Positions 24,260-33,232 of a stretch of DNA of 64,000 nt are shown here, in pieces. Source of the DNA: Halomonas sp. BDJS001 (GTDB lineage Bacteria > Pseudomonadota > Gammaproteobacteria > Pseudomonadales > Halomonadaceae); the NCBI RefSeq assembly GCF_026104355.1, contig NZ_CP110535.1, positions 4,898,001 through 4,962,000 on the forward strand. Reading direction: 5' to 3'. A program made the translations under genes and the position numbers. Numbering within the stretch: position 1 is the stretch's first letter; each line of letters starts with the position of its first letter. The notes below the pieces were generated by a model that saw only the letters and a list, made by a program, of their open reading frames with translations, ran no database searches and was not told the DNA's origin.

Positions 24260-26329
24260 ATGACGCCTGCAACGCCCAAGAGCATTCTTAGCCGGATTAA
24301 AGGGCTGAACCCGCGCCAGCAGGAAGCGGTGCGTTATATCGATGGCCCCTGCCTGGTGCTGGCGGGTGCAGGTTCCGGTAAAACCAGCGTGATCACCACC
24401 AAAATTGCCTACCTGGTTCAAGAATGCGGGATGAGCGCGCGCAGAATCGCCGCGGTGACCTTTACCAACAAAGCCGCCCGGGAGATGAAAGAGCGTGTGG
24501 GTCAGATGCTTCACGGCAAAGAGGGCCACGGGCTAACGGTCTCCACCTTCCACACCCTGGGGCTGAACATTATTCGCGGCGAGCTGAAAACCCTGGGCTA
24601 CAAACCGGGCTTTTCACTCTTCGACCCGGAAGACGCCAAGGCACTGCTGCGCGATTTAATGAACAAAGACGCCCAGGTGGACGCCGAACAGATCAACGCC
24701 GTACAGAGCAAAATCTCCACCTGGAAGAACGATTTAGTGCTGCCCAGCGATGCGCTTTCGTTTGCCTCAGATGATGATGAGCACTTCGCCGCCCGGGTGT
24801 ACGAAGCCTACGTGCGCCACCTTAAAGCTTACAACGCAGTGGATTTTGACGATCTGATTCTGCTGCCAGTGGTATTGCTACAAAACGATACTGAGGCGTT
24901 AGAGCGCTGGCGGCGCAAAATCCACTACATGCTAGTGGATGAGTACCAGGACACCAACGTTTCCCAGTATCTGCTGGTGAAACTACTGATGGCCGAACGC
25001 GCCACCTTTACCGTGGTAGGCGATGATGACCAGTCGATTTACGCTTGGCGTGGCGCCCGGCCTGAAAACCTGATTACCCTGGGTGAAGATTTCCCGCGCT
25101 TGAAAGTCATCAAACTGGAGCAGAACTACCGCTCTACCGCCACGATACTGCGCGCCGCCAACACGCTGATCGCCAATAACCCCCACGTTTATGAGAAGAC
25201 GCTGTGGTCAGATATGGGCGACGGCGCGCCTATTCGGGTCATCGTCAATCGCCATGAAGAGGCCGAGTCTGAGCGAGTCGCCAGCGAAATGCTTACCCGG
25301 CGCATCAAAGAGAAGGCCGAATGGCGGGACTTTGCGGTGCTTTATCGCGGTAATTTCCAGGCCCGTTTGCTAGAGCTAAAGCTGCAGCACTACCAGATTC
25401 CTTACAAGCTCTCCGGCGGCACGTCGTTTTTCTCGCGCAACGAGATCAAGGACACCATGGCTTACCTGCGCCTGCTAATAAACCCCGCCGACGACAATGC
25501 TTTTTTGCGCATCGTGAACGTGCCGCGGCGTGAAGTGGGCCCAGGCACCGTAGAGAAGCTTGCCAACTACGCCACCGAGCGCTCGATTTCGCTGTTTGCT
25601 GCCTGCCATGAACTGGGATTGGAGCAGGTATTACCGACCCGAGCCGTGGAGCGGCTGTCGCGCTTTACCCACTTTCTCGACAGCGTGCGTAAACGCATGG
25701 ATCAGGGCGATGCCATTGCCGCCATACGCGACATGCTGCGGGATATGGATTACGAAGCGTGGTTATATCAAAACGCCAGCGCGCCCACCGTTGCCGAACG
25801 GCGCATGGCTAATGTATGGATTTTGATCGACCAGTTAGAGAAATCGCTTAACCGCGACCCTGAAGAGAGTGCCGACGCCACAGAGACCGAAACCGACGGC
25901 GTGGAAGCAGCTATTTCGCGCCTGGTGCTGCGCGATATTCTGGAGCAGCAGGCGGAAGAGGATGACTCCGATCGCGTGCAACTACTCACCATGCACGCCT
26001 CTAAAGGGTTGGAATTCCCCCATGTCTATTTGATGGGCTTAGAGGAGGATCTGCTGCCCCACCGCAACGCCATCGAAGTAGGTACCGTAGAAGAGGAGCG
26101 GCGACTCGCCTACGTAGGCATCACCCGGGCGCGGCGCACGCTAACCTTGACCCTTGCCCGCCAGCGTAAAGCCTACGGTGAACTAATGGACTGTGCGCCC
26201 AGCCGCTTTTTAGACGAGTTGCCTGGGGAAGATCTAGAGTGGGAAGGTCGCGCGGATAAAGAGGATCCGGATAAGAAACAGGCCCGCGGCAAAGACGCCA
26301 TTGCCGGGCTGCGTTCGCTGCTAGGCTGA
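24260..26329 (+). CDS. rep: ATP-dependent DNA helicase Rep
   Basis: A 689-residue UvrD/Rep-family 3'-5' helicase. Motif I is LAGAGSGKTSVITTKIAYL-like at residue 35, motif II is LVDEYQDTN, motif III is VGDDDQSIYAWRGARP, and motifs V/VI are LLTMHASKGLEFPHVYLMG and YVGITRARR. The segments GLNIIRGELKTLG and ISGGTSFFS-like LSGGTSFFSRNEIKD place it with Rep rather than UvrD. It helps replication forks past bound proteins. The N-terminus carries about 12 more residues than E. coli Rep. A 134-bp gap with a DnaA-box inverted repeat separates it from the convergent cytochrome gene. Confidence 0.95.
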   Translation: MTPATPKSILSRIKGLNPRQQEAVRYIDGPCLVLAGAGSGKTSVITTKIAYLVQECGMSARRIAAVTFTNKAAREMKERVGQMLHGKEGHGLTVSTFHTLGLNIIRGELKTLGYKPGFSLFDPEDAKALLRDLMNKDAQVDAEQINAVQSKISTWKNDLVLPSDALSFASDDDEHFAARVYEAYVRHLKAYNAVDFDDLILLPVVLLQNDTEALERWRRKIHYMLVDEYQDTNVSQYLLVKLLMAERATFTVVGDDDQSIYAWRGARPENLITLGEDFPRLKVIKLEQNYRSTATILRAANTLIANNPHVYEKTLWSDMGDGAPIRVIVNRHEEAESERVASEMLTRRIKEKAEWRDFAVLYRGNFQARLLELKLQHYQIPYKLSGGTSFFSRNEIKDTMAYLRLLINPADDNAFLRIVNVPRREVGPGTVEKLANYATERSISLFAACHELGLEQVLPTRAVERLSRFTHFLDSVRKRMDQGDAIAAIRDMLRDMDYEAWLYQNASAPTVAERRMANVWILIDQLEKSLNRDPEESADATETETDGVEAAISRLVLRDILEQQAEEDDSDRVQLLTMHASKGLEFPHVYLMGLEEDLLPHRNAIEVGTVEEERRLAYVGITRARRTLTLTLARQRKAYGELMDCAPSRFLDELPGEDLEWEGRADKEDPDKKQARGKDAIAGLRSLLG

Positions 26330-26382
26330 TACAGCGGGAGTTATAAAACTGGGACTTTAAAACGAGGCCTTTGAAACAAGAA

Positions 26383-26418
26383 TATCCACAGGGCGGCGAC
26401 TAAAACACCCTGTGGATA
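26383..26418. terminator. Inverted repeat containing two DnaA-box-like arms, between convergent rep and cytochrome c genes
   Basis: Arms TATCCACAGGG (26383-26393) and CCCTGTGGATA (26408-26418) pair over 11 bp with a 14-base loop. The likely role is bidirectional termination between convergent genes. The left arm contains ATATCCACA, one mismatch from the DnaA box, and the right arm reads TGTGGATAA, a perfect box on the other strand, so DnaA binding is also possible. Confidence 0.55.
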
Positions 26419-26463
26419 AATTTACCAAGCTAAATCAGTGCTGCTTAACGGAACGACTTACTG

Positions 26464-27345
26464 CTACTGCGCTTCAGCCATTAAATAATCGACAACGGCC
26501 ATCACTTCTTCATCAGAAAGGTTCGGGTTGCCGCCTTTGGCCGGCATTGCGCCAATACCATTAATAGCGCTGGCATATAGCTCGTCGCTACCTTTGTCTA
26601 GACGCTCAGACCATGCATCTGCATCGCCCACCGCCGGTGCACCGGCAACGCCGCTGTCATGACATGCTGCACAGCCAGAGCTTGCGTAAAGCGCCGCACC
26701 ATCCAAATCACTACCGCCGCTCTCTTCTTCACTTGCCGCCGCGCCTTCTTCACTCGCTGCGTCGTCGTTAGCAGCCGTTGCTTCTTCTGCTGGCGCTTCT
26801 TCACCGTCAGCAGCAGCGGTCTCTTCGCTACCAGCCTCATCGGCGGCACCTTCGCCGCTAGACGCTTCGTCGTCTGCAGCAGCTTCGTCACCGCTACTCA
26901 ACTCGGGCACTTCCATAACCGGCTCAACCATATAGGCAGTGGCTGCTTCCATCTCTTCATCTGAGAGGTTGGGATTACCACCACGAGCAGGCATGGCACC
27001 AATACCATTGATAGAGTGCTCTAGCAGCGTGGCAAAGCCTTGCTCAGTGCGCTCAGCCCAGGCCTCTTCATCACCACGGATAGGCGCACCAGCCGCGCCC
27101 GATTCGTGACAAGCGCTACACACATTACCGTAAATGCCCTCACCGTCGATATCACCGCCACTGCTGCTATCGCTAGGAGGTGCCGCTGCGGTGCCGCAGT
27201 CTTGGCCTTGTAAACAGAGTTGACCCACCGGCGCCAAACGCTCGGCAATCGCATCACGTGCGGCGTCATCTTGGGCATAAACACTGGATGTGCCCGCCAT
27301 GAAGCCGAGGGCCGCCAGCCCGCTCATGATCAGCTTAGCTTTCAC
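26464..27345 (-). CDS. Diheme cytochrome c, tandem cytochrome c5-like domains
   Basis: A 293-residue exported protein. The signal peptide runs from MKAKLIMSGLAALGFMAG to about SVYAQ. Two c-type heme sites, CSACH and CAACH, each have a downstream Met ligand in GIGAMPA(R/K)GGNPNLSDEE. The two domains are near copies. They are joined by about 80 residues made almost wholly of Ala, Glu, Asp, Ser and Gly, an acidic linker in keeping with a halophile. The likely role is periplasmic electron transfer to a terminal oxidase. The start is taken at the GTG at 27345 with AGAGG eight bases upstream; a GTG nine bases earlier is also possible. Confidence 0.9.
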   Translation of the reverse strand: MKAKLIMSGLAALGFMAGTSSVYAQDDAARDAIAERLAPVGQLCLQGQDCGTAAAPPSDSSSGGDIDGEGIYGNVCSACHESGAAGAPIRGDEEAWAERTEQGFATLLEHSINGIGAMPARGGNPNLSDEEMEAATAYMVEPVMEVPELSSGDEAAADDEASSGEGAADEAGSEETAAADGEEAPAEEATAANDDAASEEGAAASEEESGGSDLDGAALYASSGCAACHDSGVAGAPAVGDADAWSERLDKGSDELYASAINGIGAMPAKGGNPNLSDEEVMAVVDYLMAEAQ

Positions 27346-27553
27346 TCTCACCACCTCTTGAGTATTGTCATAAAACGTTTTTTATCAATCTCTGTCTCAA
27401 CTGCTGTCTCAAACCCTATGTGCGGTAACGCCAACATCGATGATGCACCGCCGAGACGCCAAGACGTGCGTATAGAACTAGTATACCGGCAACGTAAAGC
27501 GCAAGAAAATGCTACTAAGCGCGCTGATGTATCCAATAGTCGCTATCAAGCCT

Positions 27554-28507
27554 TTATTTGGGCGCTTCGCCCCTCTCGCCACCCCCTTTCCACGCTAATA
27601 AACGCTGCTGTGCATAGCCTCTAAAACCCGCCTGCAGGTAAAGCCGTTTGGCCGGGAAATTAACGTCATCAACGCCCAGCGCCACTTCCTGTACACCGGC
27701 CTGTTGGGCGAGCGCCAGGGCTTTATTTAACAGCGAACGCCCCAAGCCTTTGCCACGCCATGTCGGTGTTAGGCCCATTAACATTAACTCCCAGCGGCCT
27801 AACGCCGGGCGTGGCGCCAGTAGTAGCACGCCTACTACGACATTTTGAAAGCCGACGACGTACCAGTGCTGTGGCGCTTGGGGATCCTGTTGATAAAACC
27901 CGGCTAATAACTCTTTAATTGAAAGTATGTCGCGAAGGGGGCGGCTATCCAGCGACCCCTCTCCCACTTCGGCTAACAGACTCAGTTGTTCCGCCTGAGA
28001 AAGCTCCCCAAAGGGCTGCAGGGACAGCGGCAATGCTTCATTCATCGCTAACCGGCGGTGAGTGCTACCGATTAAATACTCCAAGCAGACTAACCGCTGC
28101 ATACCGTGTTTAACCAACAGCCCTTCTGTTTTGGCGGCTTCGGAAGAAAGCTCCAGATGACATAGACGAATATTTTGCGTTTTCACCCACTGGCGAGCCG
28201 TATCTAACAGTAAAGGTGCGGGATCTGCCGCTTTTTGCGGTAGCCCTGCTTTTGGTAGCCATAGCTGCGCCATATTCATGGGCAGACGTTGTACCCAGAG
28301 AGCGGCCGTTACCTGCCCCGCCTCAAGTATTACCCATAGCCCTTCCCACTGAGTATCTGACTGATTGTACATTGTCTTTACAGCAGCGCTCAGGGCCGAT
28401 TGCTGGGCGGGGTCATGGGCAGCAGCAAGCATTAGCAGTGCCTCGCGTCGCTTCTCTGGCGGGCAGGGAACTACGTTTAAGGTGCTTGAAGGGTACTGAG
28501 ACATCAT
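27554..28507 (-). CDS. GNAT-family N-acetyltransferase
   Basis: A 317-residue protein. A typical GNAT domain occupies the C-terminal part (about residues 170-310), with the acetyl-CoA loop in TPTWRGKGLGRSLLNKA and the motif B region FPAKRLYLQAGFRGY. The N-terminal 160 residues are less conserved and may be a degenerate second acetyltransferase fold. The substrate cannot be told. It is divergent from the two-component system at 28680. I see nothing notable in the 208 bp between it and the cytochrome gene. Confidence 0.8.
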   Translation of the reverse strand: MMSQYPSSTLNVVPCPPEKRREALLMLAAAHDPAQQSALSAAVKTMYNQSDTQWEGLWVILEAGQVTAALWVQRLPMNMAQLWLPKAGLPQKAADPAPLLLDTARQWVKTQNIRLCHLELSSEAAKTEGLLVKHGMQRLVCLEYLIGSTHRRLAMNEALPLSLQPFGELSQAEQLSLLAEVGEGSLDSRPLRDILSIKELLAGFYQQDPQAPQHWYVVGFQNVVVGVLLLAPRPALGRWELMLMGLTPTWRGKGLGRSLLNKALALAQQAGVQEVALGVDDVNFPAKRLYLQAGFRGYAQQRLLAWKGGGERGEAPK

Positions 28508-28679
28508 GGTTGATCAATCAAGTGCAGAAGCTCCGAAGGAGTCATAAAGCGTGCTACGTTATTAGCCTACAATTTATAACCTCATCCTGACTGCCTAAGC
28601 CTTTGTACACCACCCTTATCAATACTTATTTCAAGGTTTATAGGGTGGCGACTTATTTTGAAGGAGTAACCGTTCCGCC

Positions 28680-29360
28680 ATGCGCATATTGCTGGTAGAA
28701 GACGACCCAAGCTTAGCCTCGGGTATTCGCTTGGCTTTAAAGCCCGAGAACTTCACAGTGGATCACCTTAGCGATGGCGTTACTGCCTTAGCCGCATTAA
28801 AGGAGGGTGAGCCCTTTGATGTGGTTATTCTCGACCTGGGGCTGCCGCGCATGGATGGTATGCAGGTACTGGAAGCCGTTCGACGACAGGGCAACCGCGT
28901 CCCCATTTTAGTGTTAACCGCTCGTGATGCCGTCGATGAACGCATCGCAGGACTGGATGCGGGTGCCGATGACTATTTAACCAAACCGTTTGAAGTCGCT
29001 GAGTTAAAAGCACGCCTACGCGCCCTGTTGCGCCGTAGCAGCGACCAGGTAAACAGTGCTTTGGAGTGCCGAGGTATTCGCCTAGACCCTTTGACCATGC
29101 AGGTTAGCTACCAGGGGAAACTCGTGGCGTTATCGCGCCGTGAGCTAACCTTACTGCAAGAGTTTATGAGCCACCCTGGGCGTGTATTTACTCGCGACAC
29201 GCTAACGCGCCTGGTTTATGGCTGGGATGAAGACGTAGAGAGCAACGCCATTGAAGTCCATGTGCATCACCTTAGGCGAAAATTCTTTCCTCACTTGATT
29301 CGCACGCTGCGCGGCATTGGTTACGTCATGGATAAAGCGGATCAGGATGAGCACTCATGA
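28680..29360 (+). CDS. OmpR-family response regulator
   Basis: A 226-residue protein. The receiver domain (1-120) has the acidic pair EDD at 7-9, phospho-acceptor Asp52 in VVILDLGLPRMDG, and the conserved Lys in DDYLTKPFE. The C-terminal winged helix (130-220) contains LSRRELTLLQEFM and VHHLRRKF. It resembles QseB, PmrA and TctD. It overlaps its sensor kinase by 4 bp (ATGA). A short inverted repeat, CCACCCT / AGGGTGG (28610-28648), upstream could take part in autoregulation. The stimulus and targets are unknown. Confidence 0.92.
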   Translation: MRILLVEDDPSLASGIRLALKPENFTVDHLSDGVTALAALKEGEPFDVVILDLGLPRMDGMQVLEAVRRQGNRVPILVLTARDAVDERIAGLDAGADDYLTKPFEVAELKARLRALLRRSSDQVNSALECRGIRLDPLTMQVSYQGKLVALSRRELTLLQEFMSHPGRVFTRDTLTRLVYGWDEDVESNAIEVHVHHLRRKFFPHLIRTLRGIGYVMDKADQDEHS

Positions 29361-30739
29361 GCTCTATTCGCCAACGCACTCTGGGACTGGCGCTGCTGGT
29401 ATTTGGCATTAGCATGCTGGTGATTGGTTTTATCAGTTATCGCTATGCTGCCCATGAAATTGAAGCACTGTACGACGCCAGCCTCGAACAGGACGCACGC
29501 TTATTAGAAGGTCTACTGCAAGCTCCCCTACCGAAGGAGGCTCGCGACGGGCTGCTTGGCAGTCTAGAAAAGGCCTTGGGAAATGCGGCGAGATCCGATC
29601 GCCGCTTTGCAGGACACCGGACGGACAGCCAAATGGGCTTTCAGCTATGGGAAGAGAACCGCCTCTTGCTGCGCTCAGCCAATGCCCCCGAGGCGCCGCT
29701 GGCGACCCTTCCCGCTGGCTTTAATAGTCACTCTATTGATGAGGTCGAATGGCGTATTTATGTGCTTGATGTCAGTAACTCTGACCAGCGAATTGTCGTT
29801 AGCGAGCGCGAAGACGTACGTGGCGAACTGATCAGGGCGGTAGCGCTACGTACCCTGCTGCCCGACTTAATAGGCCTTCCGCTCCTCACAGCTCTGCTAT
29901 GGTGGTCAATTGGCTGGGGCTTGGCACCGCTGTCACGCATGGCTGAGCAGATTCGCAGTCGAGATCCGCACAATTTGCAGCCTTTGACGCTTAGCCCTCT
30001 GCCTCAAGAGTTAGACACTATTGCCGGAGCACTCAACCGTTTGTTAGAACGAATTCGCATAATGCGCGTACGTGAAAATCGTTTTATTGCCGATGCCGCC
30101 CATGAATTACGCACCCCCTTAGCGGTACTGGATCTACACGCTCAAAATGCCCTGACGGCCGATAATCTTGAAGATCGTCAGGAAGCACTCAATCACCTGC
30201 GCGGTGGCGTCGCACGCTCAACGCGTTTGGTCACCCAGCTCTTAACCCTGGCTCGCCTGGAGCCTGAAGAGGAGTCACAGCCAGAGTACCGCACCAGCCA
30301 CCTGCTAAGTGAAGTGCGTGAAACCTTGGCCAAGATTTCACCGCTGGCCGCTAAACGCGAACAACAGCTACTGCTAAATGCAGATGACCAGGCGGACTGG
30401 ACAATATTAGAAGAACCAGGCGCCATTGAAACGCTGGTACAGAATTTAGTCGGTAATGCCATCCAGCACTCGCCTAGACAGGGCACTATCAGTGTCACGC
30501 TATCAACGACGCCACAGGGTTTTCAATTAATAGTCGACGATCAAGGCCCCGGCATCCCCAGCAATGAACGTAAAAAAGTGGTTGAGCGCTTCCAGCGAGC
30601 GGGCTCCAGCGCGGGCTCAGGGTTAGGGCTTTCCATCGTTGAGCGATTGGTGACACGTCACGGCGGCACCCTTCAGCTTGAAGACGCTCCTAGTAGAGGC
30701 TTGCGCGTACGAATTTATCTCCAGCGCGGTTCGCGATGA
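29357..30739 (+). CDS. Sensor histidine kinase (QseC/TctE type)
   Basis: A 460-residue membrane kinase. One membrane segment is at residues 8-30 and a second near 175-195, enclosing a periplasmic sensor of about 140 residues of the 2CSK_N kind. A HAMP-like region follows, then the H-box AAHELRTPLA with His249, N-box LVQNLVGNAIQHS, G1 DDQGPGIP and G2 GSGLGLSIV. All catalytic boxes are intact. It phosphorylates the response regulator coded directly upstream. The signal is not known; QseC/TctE relatives sense hormones, cations or tricarboxylates. Confidence 0.92.
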   Translation: MSSIRQRTLGLALLVFGISMLVIGFISYRYAAHEIEALYDASLEQDARLLEGLLQAPLPKEARDGLLGSLEKALGNAARSDRRFAGHRTDSQMGFQLWEENRLLLRSANAPEAPLATLPAGFNSHSIDEVEWRIYVLDVSNSDQRIVVSEREDVRGELIRAVALRTLLPDLIGLPLLTALLWWSIGWGLAPLSRMAEQIRSRDPHNLQPLTLSPLPQELDTIAGALNRLLERIRIMRVRENRFIADAAHELRTPLAVLDLHAQNALTADNLEDRQEALNHLRGGVARSTRLVTQLLTLARLEPEEESQPEYRTSHLLSEVRETLAKISPLAAKREQQLLLNADDQADWTILEEPGAIETLVQNLVGNAIQHSPRQGTISVTLSTTPQGFQLIVDDQGPGIPSNERKKVVERFQRAGSSAGSGLGLSIVERLVTRHGGTLQLEDAPSRGLRVRIYLQRGSR

Positions 30740-30889
30740 AACGTCAACAGGCCCTAACACTTTCTTTGTGTACTCAGGGGTAGTTTACGCCTCCCTTAAG
30801 GTTGCGATAAGAATTGCGTGCAACTGTGGAGATGCACGGTGAGCCAGATACCCACGGCTCCCTCTTTTCTCCCTATGGAGGTTCCCCTG

Positions 30890-31489
30890 ATGAACCAAGT
30901 TACCTTTTCACCGAAACCCTTAATTCAACTCGGTTCAGCGCCGCTACTCGCCAAACCTGCGGCGCGTCGGCTACAGCCTACTAGCCCAGCCATGACCGTG
31001 CTGACCGACTTTTCCCAAGTAATGCCTCAATCCGTCGATGCCGATACCCCCATCGACGAAGCACACCTGAAGATGCGGTATAGCGGCGTAAGACTGCTGT
31101 TCGTGATGGATCATCACGCGCACTGTATCGGCATCATCACCTCGAAAGAAGTGATTGGTACCCGGCGTATTAACATCGCTATGCAGCAGCGTAACCTTAC
31201 CCGCAACGAGGTGACTGCCGAAATGATTATGACGCCGTGGCACAAGCTTAGCGCCATGCCTGTCGCCCAGTTGGCTTCGCTCACCATTGAGGATCTGGTA
31301 CTGTCGATGGAAGCGGTGACCGATCAGCACCTGTTAATCACTGAGCAAAATGATCACCACGAACTCAGAATTCGCGGCATTATTTCAGCAAGCGATATCC
31401 AAAATGCGGTGGGTAAAGAGATTAACCCAGTGCCTATGGCGAAAAGTTTCGCCGACATTTGCCAAGTCATTACCGGCCACGACCTCTAA
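30890..31489 (+). CDS. CBS-domain protein
   Basis: A 199-residue soluble protein. The start is the ATG with GGAGG about eight bases upstream; an upstream opening of 24 codons has no ribosome site. After a basic N-terminal stretch of about 40 residues come two CBS motifs: one around FSQVMPQSVDADTPIDEAH and GIITSKEVIG, the other around VTAEMIMTPW and RGIISASDIQ. CBS pairs usually bind adenosyl ligands. No catalytic domain is attached, so a regulatory role is likely. The gap after the histidine kinase is 150 bp, so it probably has its own promoter. A terminator follows. Confidence 0.82.
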   Translation: MNQVTFSPKPLIQLGSAPLLAKPAARRLQPTSPAMTVLTDFSQVMPQSVDADTPIDEAHLKMRYSGVRLLFVMDHHAHCIGIITSKEVIGTRRINIAMQQRNLTRNEVTAEMIMTPWHKLSAMPVAQLASLTIEDLVLSMEAVTDQHLLITEQNDHHELRIRGIISASDIQNAVGKEINPVPMAKSFADICQVITGHDL

Positions 31490-31534
31490 CGTCTCACCGC
31501 TAACGCTTTTTAAATCCTGAATCCATAAAATGCC

Positions 31535-31568
31535 AACGCCCTTCACCGATTTCTCGGTGAAGGGCGTT
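31535..31568. terminator. Terminator between convergent CBS-protein and nhaD genes
   Basis: Perfect 15-bp arms AACGCCCTTCACCGA (31535-31549) and TCGGTGAAGGGCGTT (31554-31568) with the 4-base loop TTTC. It lies midway between two converging genes, so it probably serves both. T-runs are short on either side. Confidence 0.8.
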
Positions 31569-31608
31569 TGAGGTGTTAACGCACCACTATTTCTTGGAAA
31601 CAGATCGC

Positions 31609-33075
31609 CTAGAACAACGCAGCATTGATCCAAAGATGTGTGGCAATGCTAGCGACATAGCCCAACAATATCGCGGGTACCCAACGAAGGTGAACGGCAA
31701 AGGTATAAATTCCCCGCGCCTGGCCCATAAGGGCAACACCAGCAGCAGAACCCATGGAGAGCAAACTTCCCCCCACACCTGCGGTTAACGTTATTAGCAG
31801 CCAGTTACCCTCGCTCATATCCGGGGCCATGGAGAGTACCGCGAACATCACCGGGATGTTGTCCACCACCGCCGAGATAAGCCCCAGCACCACGTTGGCC
31901 CACACCGGGTTCCAACTACCGTAAAGCGTTTCGGAGAGCAGGCTGAGATAGCCCATAAAACCCAGGCCACCGACACACATGACAACCCCGTAGAAGAACA
32001 GCAACGTATCCCACTCGGAGCGGGCGATACGGCTGAAAATATCGAAGGGTACCACGCTACCCAACTGCTCCAGCTTCTTCCAATCGCCCCGGCGGGAGTA
32101 GCGCTCCCGCTTGCGTTCAAGGGAGCGTGGCAGACTGCGGCGCAGGTAGTAACCAAAGAACTGCAGCAGGCCTAAACCAAACATCATGCCCATGGCAGGC
32201 GGTAGGTAGAGAATCGAGTGACACAGCACCGAGATCGCTACGGTGATCAAAAACAGCACGATAATGCGCCGGGCACCCCGCTTGAGCCAGACGTTTTCCT
32301 TAAGGGAGGCAGGCTGACGGTTAACAATAAAGAAGTTCATGATCACCGCAGGCACCATGAAATTAACGATCGCGGGAATCAGCAGCGCGAAGAAACCTTC
32401 AAACGGTACTTGCCCCGCCTGCCATACCATCAGCGTGGTGATATCACCAAACGGGCTAAAGGCGCCCCCTGCGTTGGAAGCCACCACGACGTTGACACAG
32501 CAAATCCCAATGAACTTATTATCACCCTCAGCCACTTTGAGCACTACAGCGCACATCAGCATGGCAGTGGTCATATTGTTGGCGATTGCTGAAATACCGA
32601 ATGCCATGACACCGGTAATCCAGAACAGAGTGCGATAGCTAAAGCCTTTGCGCACCAGCCAGGAGCGTAGCGCATCAAATACGCGGCGCTCTTCCATGGC
32701 GTTGATATAGGTCATCGCCACCAACAAAAACAGCAGCAGCTCAGCGTACTCAAGCAGCGTTTCACGGAAGGCGGTTTCCGCCTCTTCCGGCATCCCCGCT
32801 TGTACGTAGACCCAGGCCACTAGCGCCCAGATAAGCCCCGCCGCCACCAGCACCGGCTTAGACTTACGCATATGCAGTAGCTCTTCACTCATCACCAACG
32901 CATAGGCGAGCACGAAGATCACGACAGAAGAGATACCGGCAAGCGAAAGAGTAAGATCAAGGGGCCCGGCGGCGGCATAAGAGAGAGAAGGAAAGACAAA
33001 AAGCGTGCAGGCGAGCAACAGCCAAGCGACCCGGCTAGCATAATGCCGGGTTACGAGGACGTTTGGTGGTTTCAT
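31609..33075 (-). CDS. nhaD: Na+/H+ antiporter NhaD
   Basis: A 488-residue membrane protein with about 12 hydrophobic segments, matching NhaD of Vibrio and Halomonas. Typical blocks are FGISAIANNMTTAMLM, NAGGAFSPFGDITTLMVWQ and AVVDNIPVMFAVLSM, with the buried polar and Asp residues of the family. It expels Na+ (and Li+) in exchange for H+, and so belongs to the salt and alkali response. The start is not sharp: I use the ATG at 33075, but a TTG five codons earlier is possible and neither has a strong ribosome site. It lies downstream of glmS on the same strand. Confidence 0.93.
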   Translation of the reverse strand: MKPPNVLVTRHYASRVAWLLLACTLFVFPSLSYAAAGPLDLTLSLAGISSVVIFVLAYALVMSEELLHMRKSKPVLVAAGLIWALVAWVYVQAGMPEEAETAFRETLLEYAELLLFLLVAMTYINAMEERRVFDALRSWLVRKGFSYRTLFWITGVMAFGISAIANNMTTAMLMCAVVLKVAEGDNKFIGICCVNVVVASNAGGAFSPFGDITTLMVWQAGQVPFEGFFALLIPAIVNFMVPAVIMNFFIVNRQPASLKENVWLKRGARRIIVLFLITVAISVLCHSILYLPPAMGMMFGLGLLQFFGYYLRRSLPRSLERKRERYSRRGDWKKLEQLGSVVPFDIFSRIARSEWDTLLFFYGVVMCVGGLGFMGYLSLLSETLYGSWNPVWANVVLGLISAVVDNIPVMFAVLSMAPDMSEGNWLLITLTAGVGGSLLSMGSAAGVALMGQARGIYTFAVHLRWVPAILLGYVASIATHLWINAALF

Positions 33076-33159
33076 GGCAGTGTTATCCAATCAGGAGGGA
33101 GAAAGACCGCCACGATAATAAGCACCCTAACCACATGCTGCAACGCAACGGTTGCGCAT

Positions 33160-33184
33160 AAGATGCGACGTATTGCCGCATCTT
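33160..33184 (-). other. Hairpin in the glmS-nhaD gap
   Basis: Arms AAGATGCG (33160-33167) and CGCATCTT (33177-33184) with a 9-base loop, about 50 bp after the glmS stop. A GCAAC/GTTGC inverted repeat lies just beside it. It may end glmS transcription; no T-run follows on the minus strand, so the call is weak. Confidence 0.4.
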
Positions 33185-33232
33185 GTAAAGTATTTTTATG
33201 GGCTTAACTCGATATAAAGACTGATGCCTAAA

